Origin: a bacterium
GTDB lineage: Bacteria; Bacillota; Clostridia; Christensenellales; CAG-138
Assembly: GCA_029218485.1 (NCBI GenBank)
Contig: JAQXRK010000289.1
Location: forward strand, 1-5,564
Direction of reading: 5' to 3'
DNA length: 5,564 nucleotides
Shown here: one piece after another, positions 1-4,715 of the stretch
Layout: the number at the start of each line of letters is the position of its first letter
Position numbering within the stretch: the first letter of the stretch is position 1
Notes under the pieces: generated by a model
Databases searched by the model: none
What the model was told of the DNA's origin: nothing
The model's input: the letters and a program-made list of their open reading frames with translations, nothing else
Position numbers and translations under genes: made by a program

Positions 1-1
1 C

Positions 2-226
2 GGCGGGCAGGCCTTCATACCGGAGACGCTGGAGAAAATCCGCTCGCTGCGCAACATGATCGATGCGCGCGCGCTCCCCATCGATATCGAAGTGGATGGC
101 GGCATTACGCCCGAAACCGCACAGCAATGCATTGCTGCCGGAGCGACGGTTCTGGTGGCTGGCAGCAGCGTATTTCGTGCGCCCGATCCGAAGGCAATGG
201 TTGCCGCGCTGCGCTGCGGAAACTGA
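2..226 (+). CDS. rpe: Ribulose-phosphate 3-epimerase, C-terminal fragment (5' end outside window)
   Basis: This is the last 74 codons of an open frame entering from the left edge and ending in TGA. Rpe interconverts D-ribulose 5-phosphate and D-xylulose 5-phosphate in the cytoplasmic pentose phosphate pathway, using a TIM-barrel fold and a metal ion. Visible family signatures are GGQAFIPETLEKI at the very start (the GFGGQ-F-P strand/loop), EVDGGI at fragment residues 30-35 with the expected catalytic/metal-binding Asp at 32, and the phosphate-binding loop VAGSSVF at 52-58. The family is usually about 215-225 residues, so roughly two thirds of the gene lies outside. In many Bacillota rpe follows rsgA and precedes thiN; no thiN follows here, and the gene is directly followed by a terminator, so it is the last gene of its transcript. 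The start and its regulation cannot be seen. Confidence 0.95.
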   Translation, partial: GGQAFIPETLEKIRSLRNMIDARALPIDIEVDGGITPETAQQCIAAGATVLVAGSSVFRAPDPKAMVAALRCGN

Positions 227-235
227 GAGCAACCT

Positions 236-279
236 AAAACAGCGCCATGCCGTGAAAAGGCGTGGCGCTGTTTTGTTTT
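236..279 (+). terminator. Intrinsic terminator after rpe
   Basis: A 16-bp stem (236-251 with 259-274, one G-U pair) encloses a 7-nt loop GTGAAAA. It begins 9 nt after the rpe stop codon and runs into TTTTGTTTT on the + strand. On the minus strand only four T residues, inside the stem, would follow, so it is at best a weak terminator for the oncoming DUF4364 transcript. No better terminator for that gene is seen in 280-442. Confidence 0.92.
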
Positions 280-442
280 CCCTTATTGGCGAATTTGTTG
301 CTGGATACCGTCCGTGCAGGACACGGCCGTGCGAAACCTCCCGGCTGCGCACATGCCCTCCCCTCCGGCTTCTGCAACCATGCAGCGAAAGCCGATGCGG
401 CTTCGCCCCTGATCTCCAGTTGGTCGCGGAAGCACCGGGAAC

Positions 443-1027
443 TCAGCCCTCCTGAGCGCCCTCCAACTGCTCCTTCTCTTCCTCGCCCTGCGGCTGTTTC
501 TTTTCTTCGAGAAGCTTGTTGAGGATGTACAGATAGATCTCCTCAGCGTTGTCCTGCCACCCGGCGCGCACGCGCTGCGCCATTGCCCGGGAGAACACAT
601 CAAAGGCGATATCGAGGACCACGGAGGTCTTTTCCTGTACGCGCAGATGCACCCGGTACGCACCGCCATACAGCTCCTCCATGGAGGAAACGAGCTGCGT
701 TTCGCGGATCATGGACTCGCGGTTTTCATCCGCGTACGCCTGCAGGCGCATGCGCAGCGAATAGGGCAGGCTCTCCTCAAACATGTCCAGCGCTTCGGTG
801 CCGCGGGAGGTCACCCGATAGCCCTGACCGAAGGTCCTGGGGATCGCGGCAATAAAGCCGTCCTCCTCCATCTCCGCCATGGAAGTCTGAAAATCAAAGT
901 AGGACATGCAGTCATTCTCTACCATGGCCCGGTACAATTGCTCCCGGGTGATATCCAGATCGGCTGCGCGGGTAAAGAACAGTATGGTCAGTTTGTCCTT
1001 GGGAACACCTTTGGCAAAAATAGGCAT
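443..1027 (-). CDS. DUF4364 family protein, predicted winged-helix transcriptional regulator
   Basis: This 194-residue cytoplasmic protein matches the pattern I know for DUF4364, a clostridial family whose members look like DNA-binding regulators; its targets and ligand are unknown. The N-terminal part (about 10-85) reads as a winged helix: a KLTILFF helix, YFDFQTSMAEMEEDGFIA (43-60, second and recognition helices) and a wing with GYRVTSRG (69-76). The second half (about 86-172) holds the family's LPYSLRMRLQAY segment, a beta-rich stretch (YRVHLRVQE, about 124-132) and GWQDNAEEIYLYILNKL (156-172). The last 20 residues are a Glu/Gln/Lys-rich tail, probably disordered. The ATG start is supported by GGAGG five nt upstream and a promoter just before it. 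It follows the Spo0A_C-like gene by 82 nt on the same strand. No frameshift is seen. The family assignment is from memory of the pattern, not a search. Confidence 0.85.
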   Translation of the reverse strand: MPIFAKGVPKDKLTILFFTRAADLDITREQLYRAMVENDCMSYFDFQTSMAEMEEDGFIAAIPRTFGQGYRVTSRGTEALDMFEESLPYSLRMRLQAYADENRESMIRETQLVSSMEELYGGAYRVHLRVQEKTSVVLDIAFDVFSRAMAQRVRAGWQDNAEEIYLYILNKLLEEKKQPQGEEEKEQLEGAQEG

Positions 1028-1048
1028 AACAACCTCCGCTTCCCTATC

Positions 1049-1077
1049 AGTATAGCACGGCGACGGCTTTCTGACAA
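1049..1077 (-). promoter_or_regulatory. Sigma-A promoter with extended -10 for the DUF4364 gene
   Basis: Read on the minus strand, the -35 is TTGTCA (1077-1072), a 17-nt spacer follows, and the -10 is TATACT (1054-1049) preceded by TGC, giving a TGn extended -10. Transcription should start near 1042, leaving a leader of about 15 nt that holds only the ribosome binding site. The DUF4364 gene can therefore be expressed independently of the Spo0A_C-like gene upstream. Confidence 0.8.
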
Positions 1078-1109
1078 TCGAAAGCGGGAAGAAGAAGCGC
1101 TGTTTGGTC

Positions 1110-1484
1110 TTAGTCCTTGGGTTTGAGAGAGGTGGAAGGCGGCGATGCTACAAACTCCTGCAGAGCGCCGGTGCGCAGCAGCGCGCCAAATGTACAGAGA
1201 AAGTCCTTGTTGCTCGGCGGTCCGTTCTTCCTGCACCATGGCATGAACCTCAAGAGCAATTCACGGTTGCCGTAATCCCAGATTTCGCGGATCATATCCC
1301 GCAGATTCCGATCCAGTTGTTGCGGTGTGGCCTCCAGATTGGTGCCAACCTCCTGATAAGCGTCGTACAGACTGGAAATGTTTGGCTTGTCCCGAAAGAT
1401 GCGCAGCAATTCCACCGTTTGGAGGTAACCTCGTCTGTGCGGTCGCGCGCCCATGAGCAGTAGCGTTTTCTCTAACTCCATCAT
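1110..1484 (-). CDS. Stand-alone Spo0A C-terminal DNA-binding domain protein
   Basis: This 124-residue protein aligns by eye along nearly its whole length with the effector domain of Spo0A, the sporulation master regulator. Matching blocks are LEKTLLLMGARPHRRGYLQ (4-22; Spo0A has an I-x-E-I-G-x-P-A-H-x-x-G-Y motif), TPQQLDRNLRDMIREIWDYGN (53-73; the Spo0A recognition-helix region T-A-S-R-V-E-R-A-I-R-H-A-I) and PSNKDFLCTFGALLR (90-104; Spo0A P-T-N-S-E-F-I). Arg59 and Arg62 fall on Spo0A recognition-helix arginines; the earlier arginine is Gln56. There is no phosphoacceptor receiver domain: Spo0A itself is about 260-270 residues. The upstream DNA does not encode one in frame, so this is a complete small gene rather than an obvious fragment. 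Of two adjacent ATGs the first is preferred because an extended Shine-Dalgarno lies at 1489-1501. It probably binds DNA; whether it acts with, against or independently of Spo0A is not known. Confidence 0.82.
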   Translation of the reverse strand: MMELEKTLLLMGARPHRRGYLQTVELLRIFRDKPNISSLYDAYQEVGTNLEATPQQLDRNLRDMIREIWDYGNRELLLRFMPWCRKNGPPSNKDFLCTFGALLRTGALQEFVASPPSTSLKPKD

Positions 1485-1488
1485 TTGC

Positions 1489-1501
1489 GATCACTTCCTT
1501 T
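1489..1501 (-). promoter_or_regulatory. Extended Shine-Dalgarno of the Spo0A_C-like gene
   Basis: On the minus strand AAAGGAAGTGATC differs by one base from AAAGGAGGTGATC, the full complement of the 16S rRNA 3' end. Its GGAAG core lies 9 nt before the first ATG (1484) and 12 nt before the second, favouring the first. Confidence 0.7.
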
Positions 1502-1526
1502 AGACACTGCATCTAGACACTGCATC
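1501..1526 (-). repeat. Perfect 13-bp tandem duplication in the leader of the Spo0A_C-like gene
   Basis: TAGACACTGCATC (+ strand) occurs at 1501-1513 and again at 1514-1526 without a gap. In the predicted mRNA it reads GATGCAGTGTCTA twice and ends exactly where the Shine-Dalgarno sequence starts. It could be a replication-slippage duplication or a repeated regulator or RNA-binding site. It also supplies an ATG pair (1528-1523) opening a 15-codon frame whose TGA (1483-1481) overlaps the gene's start codon. Confidence 0.9.
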
Positions 1527-1537
1527 ATTGTTCTCTC

Positions 1538-1566
1538 ATTCTGACACAAATTTGGGGGTTATGCAA
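1538..1566 (-). promoter_or_regulatory. Candidate promoter of the Spo0A_C-like gene
   Basis: The best sigma-A-like arrangement I find on the minus strand is TTGCAT (1566-1561), a 17-nt spacer and CAGAAT (1543-1538) preceded by TGT, an extended -10 motif. The hexamers match only 3/6 and 4/6. The site would start transcription near 1531, just before the tandem repeat. An alternative is a sigma-H-like GTCGAATAA -10 further upstream overlapping the 0A box, with GTTGGAATC as its -35, but the 13-nt spacing is one longer than I expect. Confidence 0.33.
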
Positions 1567-1580
1567 TTTATTTGATGTTA

Positions 1581-1587
1581 TTCGACA
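1581..1587 (-). promoter_or_regulatory. Perfect 0A box (Spo0A-type binding site)
   Basis: The minus strand reads TGTCGAA, the consensus 0A box bound by Spo0A. It lies about 100 bp upstream of the start codon of the Spo0A_C-like gene, in an AT-rich gap, and about 15 bp upstream of the candidate -35. I found no other exact TGTCGAA in the window; chance alone predicts somewhat under one, so location is the main argument. Confidence 0.5.
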
Positions 1588-1622
1588 GATTTATTTTTAG
1601 ATTCCAACAAACAAATTCAGGT

Positions 1623-1629
1623 TGACGAA
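1623..1629 (+). promoter_or_regulatory. Possible second 0A box (TGACGAA)
   Basis: TGACGAA fits the looser TGNCGAA form and sits 42 bp (about four helical turns) from the perfect box, in the opposite orientation. The same 7-mer also occurs inside coding DNA at several places in this window, for example 5093-5099, so it is weak on its own. Confidence 0.22.
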
Positions 1630-1634
1630 AACCA

Positions 1635-1646
1635 GGGGTATACCCC
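1635..1646. other. 12-bp perfect palindrome GGGGTATACCCC
   Basis: A gap-free inverted repeat lies between the tRNA terminator and the 0A-type sites. With no loop it cannot form a normal RNA hairpin, so if it matters it would be as a dimeric-protein site in DNA. I cannot name a matching regulator. Confidence 0.4.
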
Positions 1647-1660
1647 CAGCAGCAGGCGAA

Positions 1661-1696
1661 TAAAAAAGCCGCCATAAACGGTCTGTCTATGGCGGC
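1661..1696 (-). terminator. Intrinsic terminator after tRNA-Thr (possibly also ending the hom operon)
   Basis: On the minus strand a 12-bp stem (1696-1685 with 1679-1668, one G-U pair) with a 5-nt loop is followed at once by TTTTTT (1667-1662). It starts one nt after the CCA end of the tRNA. No other strong terminator lies between hom and this point. Confidence 0.93.
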
Positions 1697-1697
1697 G

Positions 1698-1773
1698 TGG
1701 AGCTGATGAGCAGATTCGAACTGCCTACCTCTTCATTACCAATGAAGTGCTCTACCGACTGAGCTACATCAGC
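1698..1773 (-). tRNA. tRNA-Thr (anticodon GGT), CCA encoded
   Basis: The minus strand folds into a full 76-nt cloverleaf. The acceptor stem GCTGATG/CATCAGC is 7/7 paired, the D stem is GCTC/GAGC with loop AGTCGGTA, the anticodon stem is CTTCA/TGAAG with loop TTGGTAA (anticodon GGT, reading ACC and ACU), the variable loop is AGGTA, and the T arm is GGCAG/CTGCT with loop TTCGAAT. Discriminator base U is followed by template-encoded CCA. It has its own promoter upstream and a terminator directly downstream, so it is a single-tRNA transcription unit. Confidence 0.98.
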
Positions 1774-1800
1774 GCACTATAATGGGCTCGCAACAAGCCT

Positions 1801-1829
1801 ATTATAGCGAATACTCGTCCATTTTGCAA
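1801..1829 (-). promoter_or_regulatory. Sigma-A promoter of tRNA-Thr
   Basis: On the minus strand TTGCAA (1829-1824), a 17-nt spacer and a perfect TATAAT (1806-1801) lie upstream of the tRNA. Transcription should begin near 1794, giving a 5' leader of about 20 nt that is removed during tRNA maturation. Confidence 0.85.
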
Positions 1830-1858
1830 GTCATATTTCCAGATTTCTAAAAAATCTT

Positions 1859-3148
1859 TCAAGCCTCTGCGCGGATCACGCTCTCCACCTGCTGGACGCA
1901 GGGCAGCTTCTGAATGGCGTCAAGCGCTGCCTGCACGCTCAGCTCCTGCGCCATATGCGTCATAAACGTGATATGGGTCGATCCTCCCGCGCGCTCGCCC
2001 AGCTGCAGAACATCCTTGAGCGAAACGCCATGCTCGGCAAAAACAGCCGCTATGGCCGCCATGGTGCCCGGAGCGTCCGTCACGGACAGGCGGATACAAT
2101 AGATGCAGTGGAAATCGCGAACAAGCTCGACCTCGCTGCTCATGCCGGCTTCATTGCGGAACGTCATATAGCGATGGTGGCCGGCGGCATGGCAGGCATA
2201 GATCACATCGGACATCACGGCAGAAGCGGTCGGCATGCAGCCGGCGCCGCGGCCGTAGAGCATCACATCGTCCACAGCATGACCGGTCAGGAAGATCGCA
2301 TTGAACACACCGCGCACGGAAGCGAGCGGATGGGACTTGGGCACCATCGTCGGATGCACGCGCACCTCGATGGCATGTCCCGCCTTCTTGCCGATCGCAA
2401 GCAGTTTGATCTCATAGCCCAGCATACGGGCGGCTTCAAAATCCTCTGCAGTCAGCTTGGTAATCCCCTCGCGATAGATGACATCGATCGGCATATGCGC
2501 GTGAAACGCCATGGAGGACAGGATGGAGAGCTTGTACATGGCATCAAAACCCTCGACATCCGCCGTTGGATTGGCCTCAGCATAACCGAGCTTCTGCGCC
2601 TCCTGGAGCACCTCCTCGAACGGGCGCCCCTCCTCCGACATCTTTGTCAGAATATAGTTCGTCGTTCCGTTGATGATGCCCATCACGCGCTCGATGTTGT
2701 TGGCCTGCATGGAATCTGTGATCGTGCGAATGATCGGAATACCGCCGCCGACGGTGGCCTCGAGATACAGGCCTGCGCCCGTTTGCTTGGCAACCTTTTC
2801 AAACTCATACCAGTGCTTGCTCATCACCTCTTTGTTGGAGGTGACGACCGTTTTGCCGCACTCCAGCGCGCGAAGGATGAACGTGCGCGCCGGCTCCACG
2901 CCGCCCATGCACTCGACCACGATCTCAATGGCCGGATCCTGCAGAATGTCCTCCACCGAGGTCGTGAACAGCTCGCGCGGCGCCAGATGCAGATTGGGCT
3001 CGTGGATAAAATCCCGCACGAGGATTCGCCCGACCTGCAGATCGATCTGCTCGCGATGCAGAATATCGTCATGGTTTTCCGTTGCGATCCGGTAAACGCC
3101 AGAGCCGACGGTGCCGAAGCCAAGAATTGCAATGGTATGCGTGTTCAT
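1859..3148 (-). CDS. hom: Homoserine dehydrogenase with C-terminal ACT domain
   Basis: Hom reduces L-aspartate 4-semialdehyde to L-homoserine with NAD(P)H, the branch point to threonine, methionine and isoleucine. The 429-residue length is normal for monofunctional ACT-containing Hom. The N-terminal Rossmann domain has GFGTVGSG (10-17) for the nucleotide and TSNKE with Lys106. The catalytic domain has EATVGGGIPII (130-140), NGTTNYIL (160-167) and a block in which Glu191, Asp202 and Lys206 keep the spacing of yeast Hom Glu208, Asp219 and Lys223. GRGAGCMPTASAVMSD (299-314) is also typical. Residues about 352-429 form an ACT domain (RLSVTDAPGTMAAIAAVF), usually linked to threonine feedback inhibition. 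The start follows AAAGGAG at 7-nt spacing and lies 17 nt after coaW, so it is the third gene of the operon. The 5' leader of that operon is too short for a T-box. All key residues are present. Confidence 0.97.
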   Translation of the reverse strand: MNTHTIAILGFGTVGSGVYRIATENHDDILHREQIDLQVGRILVRDFIHEPNLHLAPRELFTTSVEDILQDPAIEIVVECMGGVEPARTFILRALECGKTVVTSNKEVMSKHWYEFEKVAKQTGAGLYLEATVGGGIPIIRTITDSMQANNIERVMGIINGTTNYILTKMSEEGRPFEEVLQEAQKLGYAEANPTADVEGFDAMYKLSILSSMAFHAHMPIDVIYREGITKLTAEDFEAARMLGYEIKLLAIGKKAGHAIEVRVHPTMVPKSHPLASVRGVFNAIFLTGHAVDDVMLYGRGAGCMPTASAVMSDVIYACHAAGHHRYMTFRNEAGMSSEVELVRDFHCIYCIRLSVTDAPGTMAAIAAVFAEHGVSLKDVLQLGERAGGSTHITFMTHMAQELSVQAALDAIQKLPCVQQVESVIRAEA

Positions 3149-3165
3149 GGATAGTCTCCTTTATG

Positions 3166-3981
3166 TTACAAAGTATGGGTTGAGAGGGAAATTGCCGCAC
3201 CGATCGCGGTCGCATAGGCCGCAAAGGGCGGCACATGGAAATGAACCGGATGCAGCAGCTCCACTTGATGAATGAGTTCCTGTACAACCGGCAGTTCCGC
3301 CGGCGTGCCGACAAGGATCACATCGGATACCTGCTCCGCACGGGCCGCAAATACGGACAGCATGCCGACCGTCTGGCTGACCAGATTGAACAGCCCCCGC
3401 GCGCAATCCGCGCTATCCGCTTGATCGGAGCATCTGGCAAAATTGGCCACGGTCGTATAGGCGGGCAGTCCGGGAATATCCTGGTCGGTCACATCGCCTA
3501 TGCAGAGGTCAATCTTTCTGAGATCTCCCCGCTCCGCCGCAGCCGCCGCCGCAGGGATGTCCGCCTGTCCGTTCAAAAGCTGCGACAGGCCCAGCAGCGT
3601 ACCGCCGCCAACGCCGGACCCGCCCAGATGGCGGGCGCTTGCGCCCGCGGACGCCGAAACGAACGCCGTGCCCGTTCCCATGCTGGCAACCACCGCCCGC
3701 GCAAGGCCGGTCAGGTGCAGCGCGCCCGCCGCGATCGCCGAAAACTCGTCCACATGATAAACCGGGATTCCCCGGTACGCCTCGCCAAAGCGCTGGGCGC
3801 CCATGCCGGTTACGGCAATGGCCTCGGGGTTATGAGGGATCAGCTCGTCCAAATTCGATTCGTCAAACAGGTGTAAAGCGACCCTGTTTACGCGCTCCAC
3901 TTTGCCGTGCGACAGCAGCACTGTTTTCGCCGCGGAAACGCCGAGATCCACACCGATCACGCGACTATTCATGGTTTGCAT
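3166..3981 (-). CDS. coaW: Type II pantothenate kinase
   Basis: CoaW phosphorylates pantothenate with ATP, the first step of coenzyme A synthesis. The 271 residues compare with about 267 in the Staphylococcus aureus type II enzyme. Features of this actin-like ATPase family are IGVDLGVSAAKT (9-20, ATP phosphate loop), VDEFSAIAAG (77-86) with the likely catalytic Glu79, SMGTGTAFV (100-108), HLGGSGVGGGTLLGLSQLL (118-136, the GG-GxGGG loop and the strongest signature) and VILVGTP (221-227). It is cytoplasmic with no signal peptide. Its first ATG overlaps the TGA of the ECF gene (TGATG), suggesting translational coupling. However, AGAGG lies only 3 nt before that ATG and 12 nt before a second ATG at codon 4, and the protein from Met4 (MNSRVIGVDLG) looks more like other family starts. 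The true start is therefore unsettled by nine bases. Its neighbour is a probable vitamin transporter, which fits uptake followed by metabolic trapping. Confidence 0.9.
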   Translation of the reverse strand: MQTMNSRVIGVDLGVSAAKTVLLSHGKVERVNRVALHLFDESNLDELIPHNPEAIAVTGMGAQRFGEAYRGIPVYHVDEFSAIAAGALHLTGLARAVVASMGTGTAFVSASAGASARHLGGSGVGGGTLLGLSQLLNGQADIPAAAAAAERGDLRKIDLCIGDVTDQDIPGLPAYTTVANFARCSDQADSADCARGLFNLVSQTVGMLSVFAARAEQVSDVILVGTPAELPVVQELIHQVELLHPVHFHVPPFAAYATAIGAAISLSTHTL

Positions 3982-4616
3982 CAGCCTCTGCGCAAAACCT
4001 TTTTCAACGCGGTGCAGACCGCAATTGCGGCAAGAACCGCAAGCACAATCTCCAATACCCCGTTCGTCAGGATCACGGTTCCGATGACGCCGAGCAGGAG
4101 CTCATAGGCAATGCCGTTGGCGGCCGCATAGCTCGCGCCAAACACCACATAGATGCCGCCAAGGACGAAGATCGTGTTGGCGAGCGTGCCCGTTACGGCC
4201 GCAAGCCCCATGTTGACCGCGCCGGATTTGCAGATTTTCTCCATGCCGCGATACGTCAAGCCGGCAAATACGCCGATCAAAATGCGCGGGACGAAGCAGA
4301 TGACCAAACTCCAGAAATTTCCATGGAACTCGCCAAAGGAATAGAACGGCGTGAAAACGAAGGCAAGCGCCGGATTCGGCGGCATAAAGGTCCACACAAT
4401 AAAGCTGAACAAACCGGCGATGAACCCCAGCATCGCGCCTGCACCCGTGCCTAGAGAGATGGCGCCGATGATGACCGGGATATGTGCAAGCGTTGCAACC
4501 AGCGGTCCGACCGGAAGCGACCCGAGCGGTGTGAAGCAAACGATTGCCTCAATCGCGACCAGAATCGAAAACTGGGTCAAAAACAATGTCCGCCCACGGC
4601 GGTCAGCAGAATGCAT
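3981..4616 (-). CDS. ECF transporter S component, probably for pantothenate (PanT-like)
   Basis: This 211-residue integral membrane protein resembles the substrate-binding S component of energy-coupling factor transporters (PF12822 type). S components bind a vitamin and work with the shared EcfT/EcfA1/EcfA2 module, which is not in this window. About six hydrophobic segments are visible (roughly 12-32, 36-54, 56-77, 102-120, 137-158 and 170-203). Family-like motifs are HIPVIIGAISLGTGAGAMLG (45-64), VPRILIGVFAGLTYRG (109-124) and VTGTLANTIFVLGG (141-154). The C-terminus is basic. Start: GGAGG lies 9 nt before the ATG and a consensus promoter lies about 30 nt further up, so it is the first gene of the operon. 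The family fold is well supported. Pantothenate as substrate is inferred only from the TGATG overlap with pantothenate kinase; another vitamin or precursor remains possible, so no gene symbol is given. Confidence 0.87.
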   Translation of the reverse strand: MHSADRRGRTLFLTQFSILVAIEAIVCFTPLGSLPVGPLVATLAHIPVIIGAISLGTGAGAMLGFIAGLFSFIVWTFMPPNPALAFVFTPFYSFGEFHGNFWSLVICFVPRILIGVFAGLTYRGMEKICKSGAVNMGLAAVTGTLANTIFVLGGIYVVFGASYAAANGIAYELLLGVIGTVILTNGVLEIVLAVLAAIAVCTALKKVLRRG

Positions 4617-4648
4617 GGTTCAAGACCTCCACCAAATATTACGAGAAC

Positions 4649-4677
4649 ATTATATACTATTCTTGCGGATATAGCAA
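4649..4677 (-). promoter_or_regulatory. Sigma-A promoter of the ECF-coaW-hom operon
   Basis: Minus strand TTGCTA (4677-4672), a 17-nt spacer and TATAAT (4654-4649). The start site should fall near 4642, leaving about 26 nt of leader that carries the ribosome binding site. That leaves no room for a riboswitch or T-box, so any control would act at initiation. A short inverted repeat TTGC-N7-GCAA (4663-4677) covers the -35 but is too small to call an operator. Confidence 0.83.
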
Positions 4678-4715
4678 ATAAAATCACGCAAACTATGCTG
4701 TAGGAGGGCAGCGCC

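Noticed and set aside
283..354. 23-codon minus-strand frame preceded by GGAGGGGAGGG
   Set aside because: The purine-rich run resembles a ribosome site, but the peptide has no hydrophobic or toxin-like character and there is no promoter of its own. Chance is the simpler reading.
385..406. Hairpin as terminator for the DUF4364 gene
   Set aside because: A bulged 9-bp stem exists in the gap, but no T tract follows it on the minus strand.
1635..1647. CsoR/CstR-type operator
   Set aside because: Those sites place C-runs inside and TA outside (ATACCC...GGGTAT). Here the order is inverted (GGGG-TATA-CCCC) and no second half-site is present, nor any copper or persulfide gene.
1778..1783. TATAAT on the + strand just upstream of the tRNA
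   Set aside because: No -35 lies at suitable distance (CCGACT at 17 nt) and no + strand gene follows.
1840..1858. Terminator directly after hom
   Set aside because: The AGATTT/AAATCT hairpin is only 6 AT-rich base pairs and lacks a downstream T run on the minus strand.
1955..3154. 399-codon open frame on the + strand opposite hom
   Set aside because: Its product is rich in His, Arg, Gly and Asp with no recognisable domain, and the opposite strand encodes a fully conserved Hom. Long antisense frames are expected in GC-rich genes.
3639..4454. 271-codon + strand frame spanning the coaW and ECF genes
   Set aside because: It crosses two well-supported opposite-strand genes, is very Arg/Pro rich and lacks a ribosome binding site or family match.
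4616..4648. Riboswitch or T-box leader for the ECF-coaW-hom operon
   Set aside because: The mapped promoter elements leave only about 26 nt before the start codon, too short for any known structured leader.
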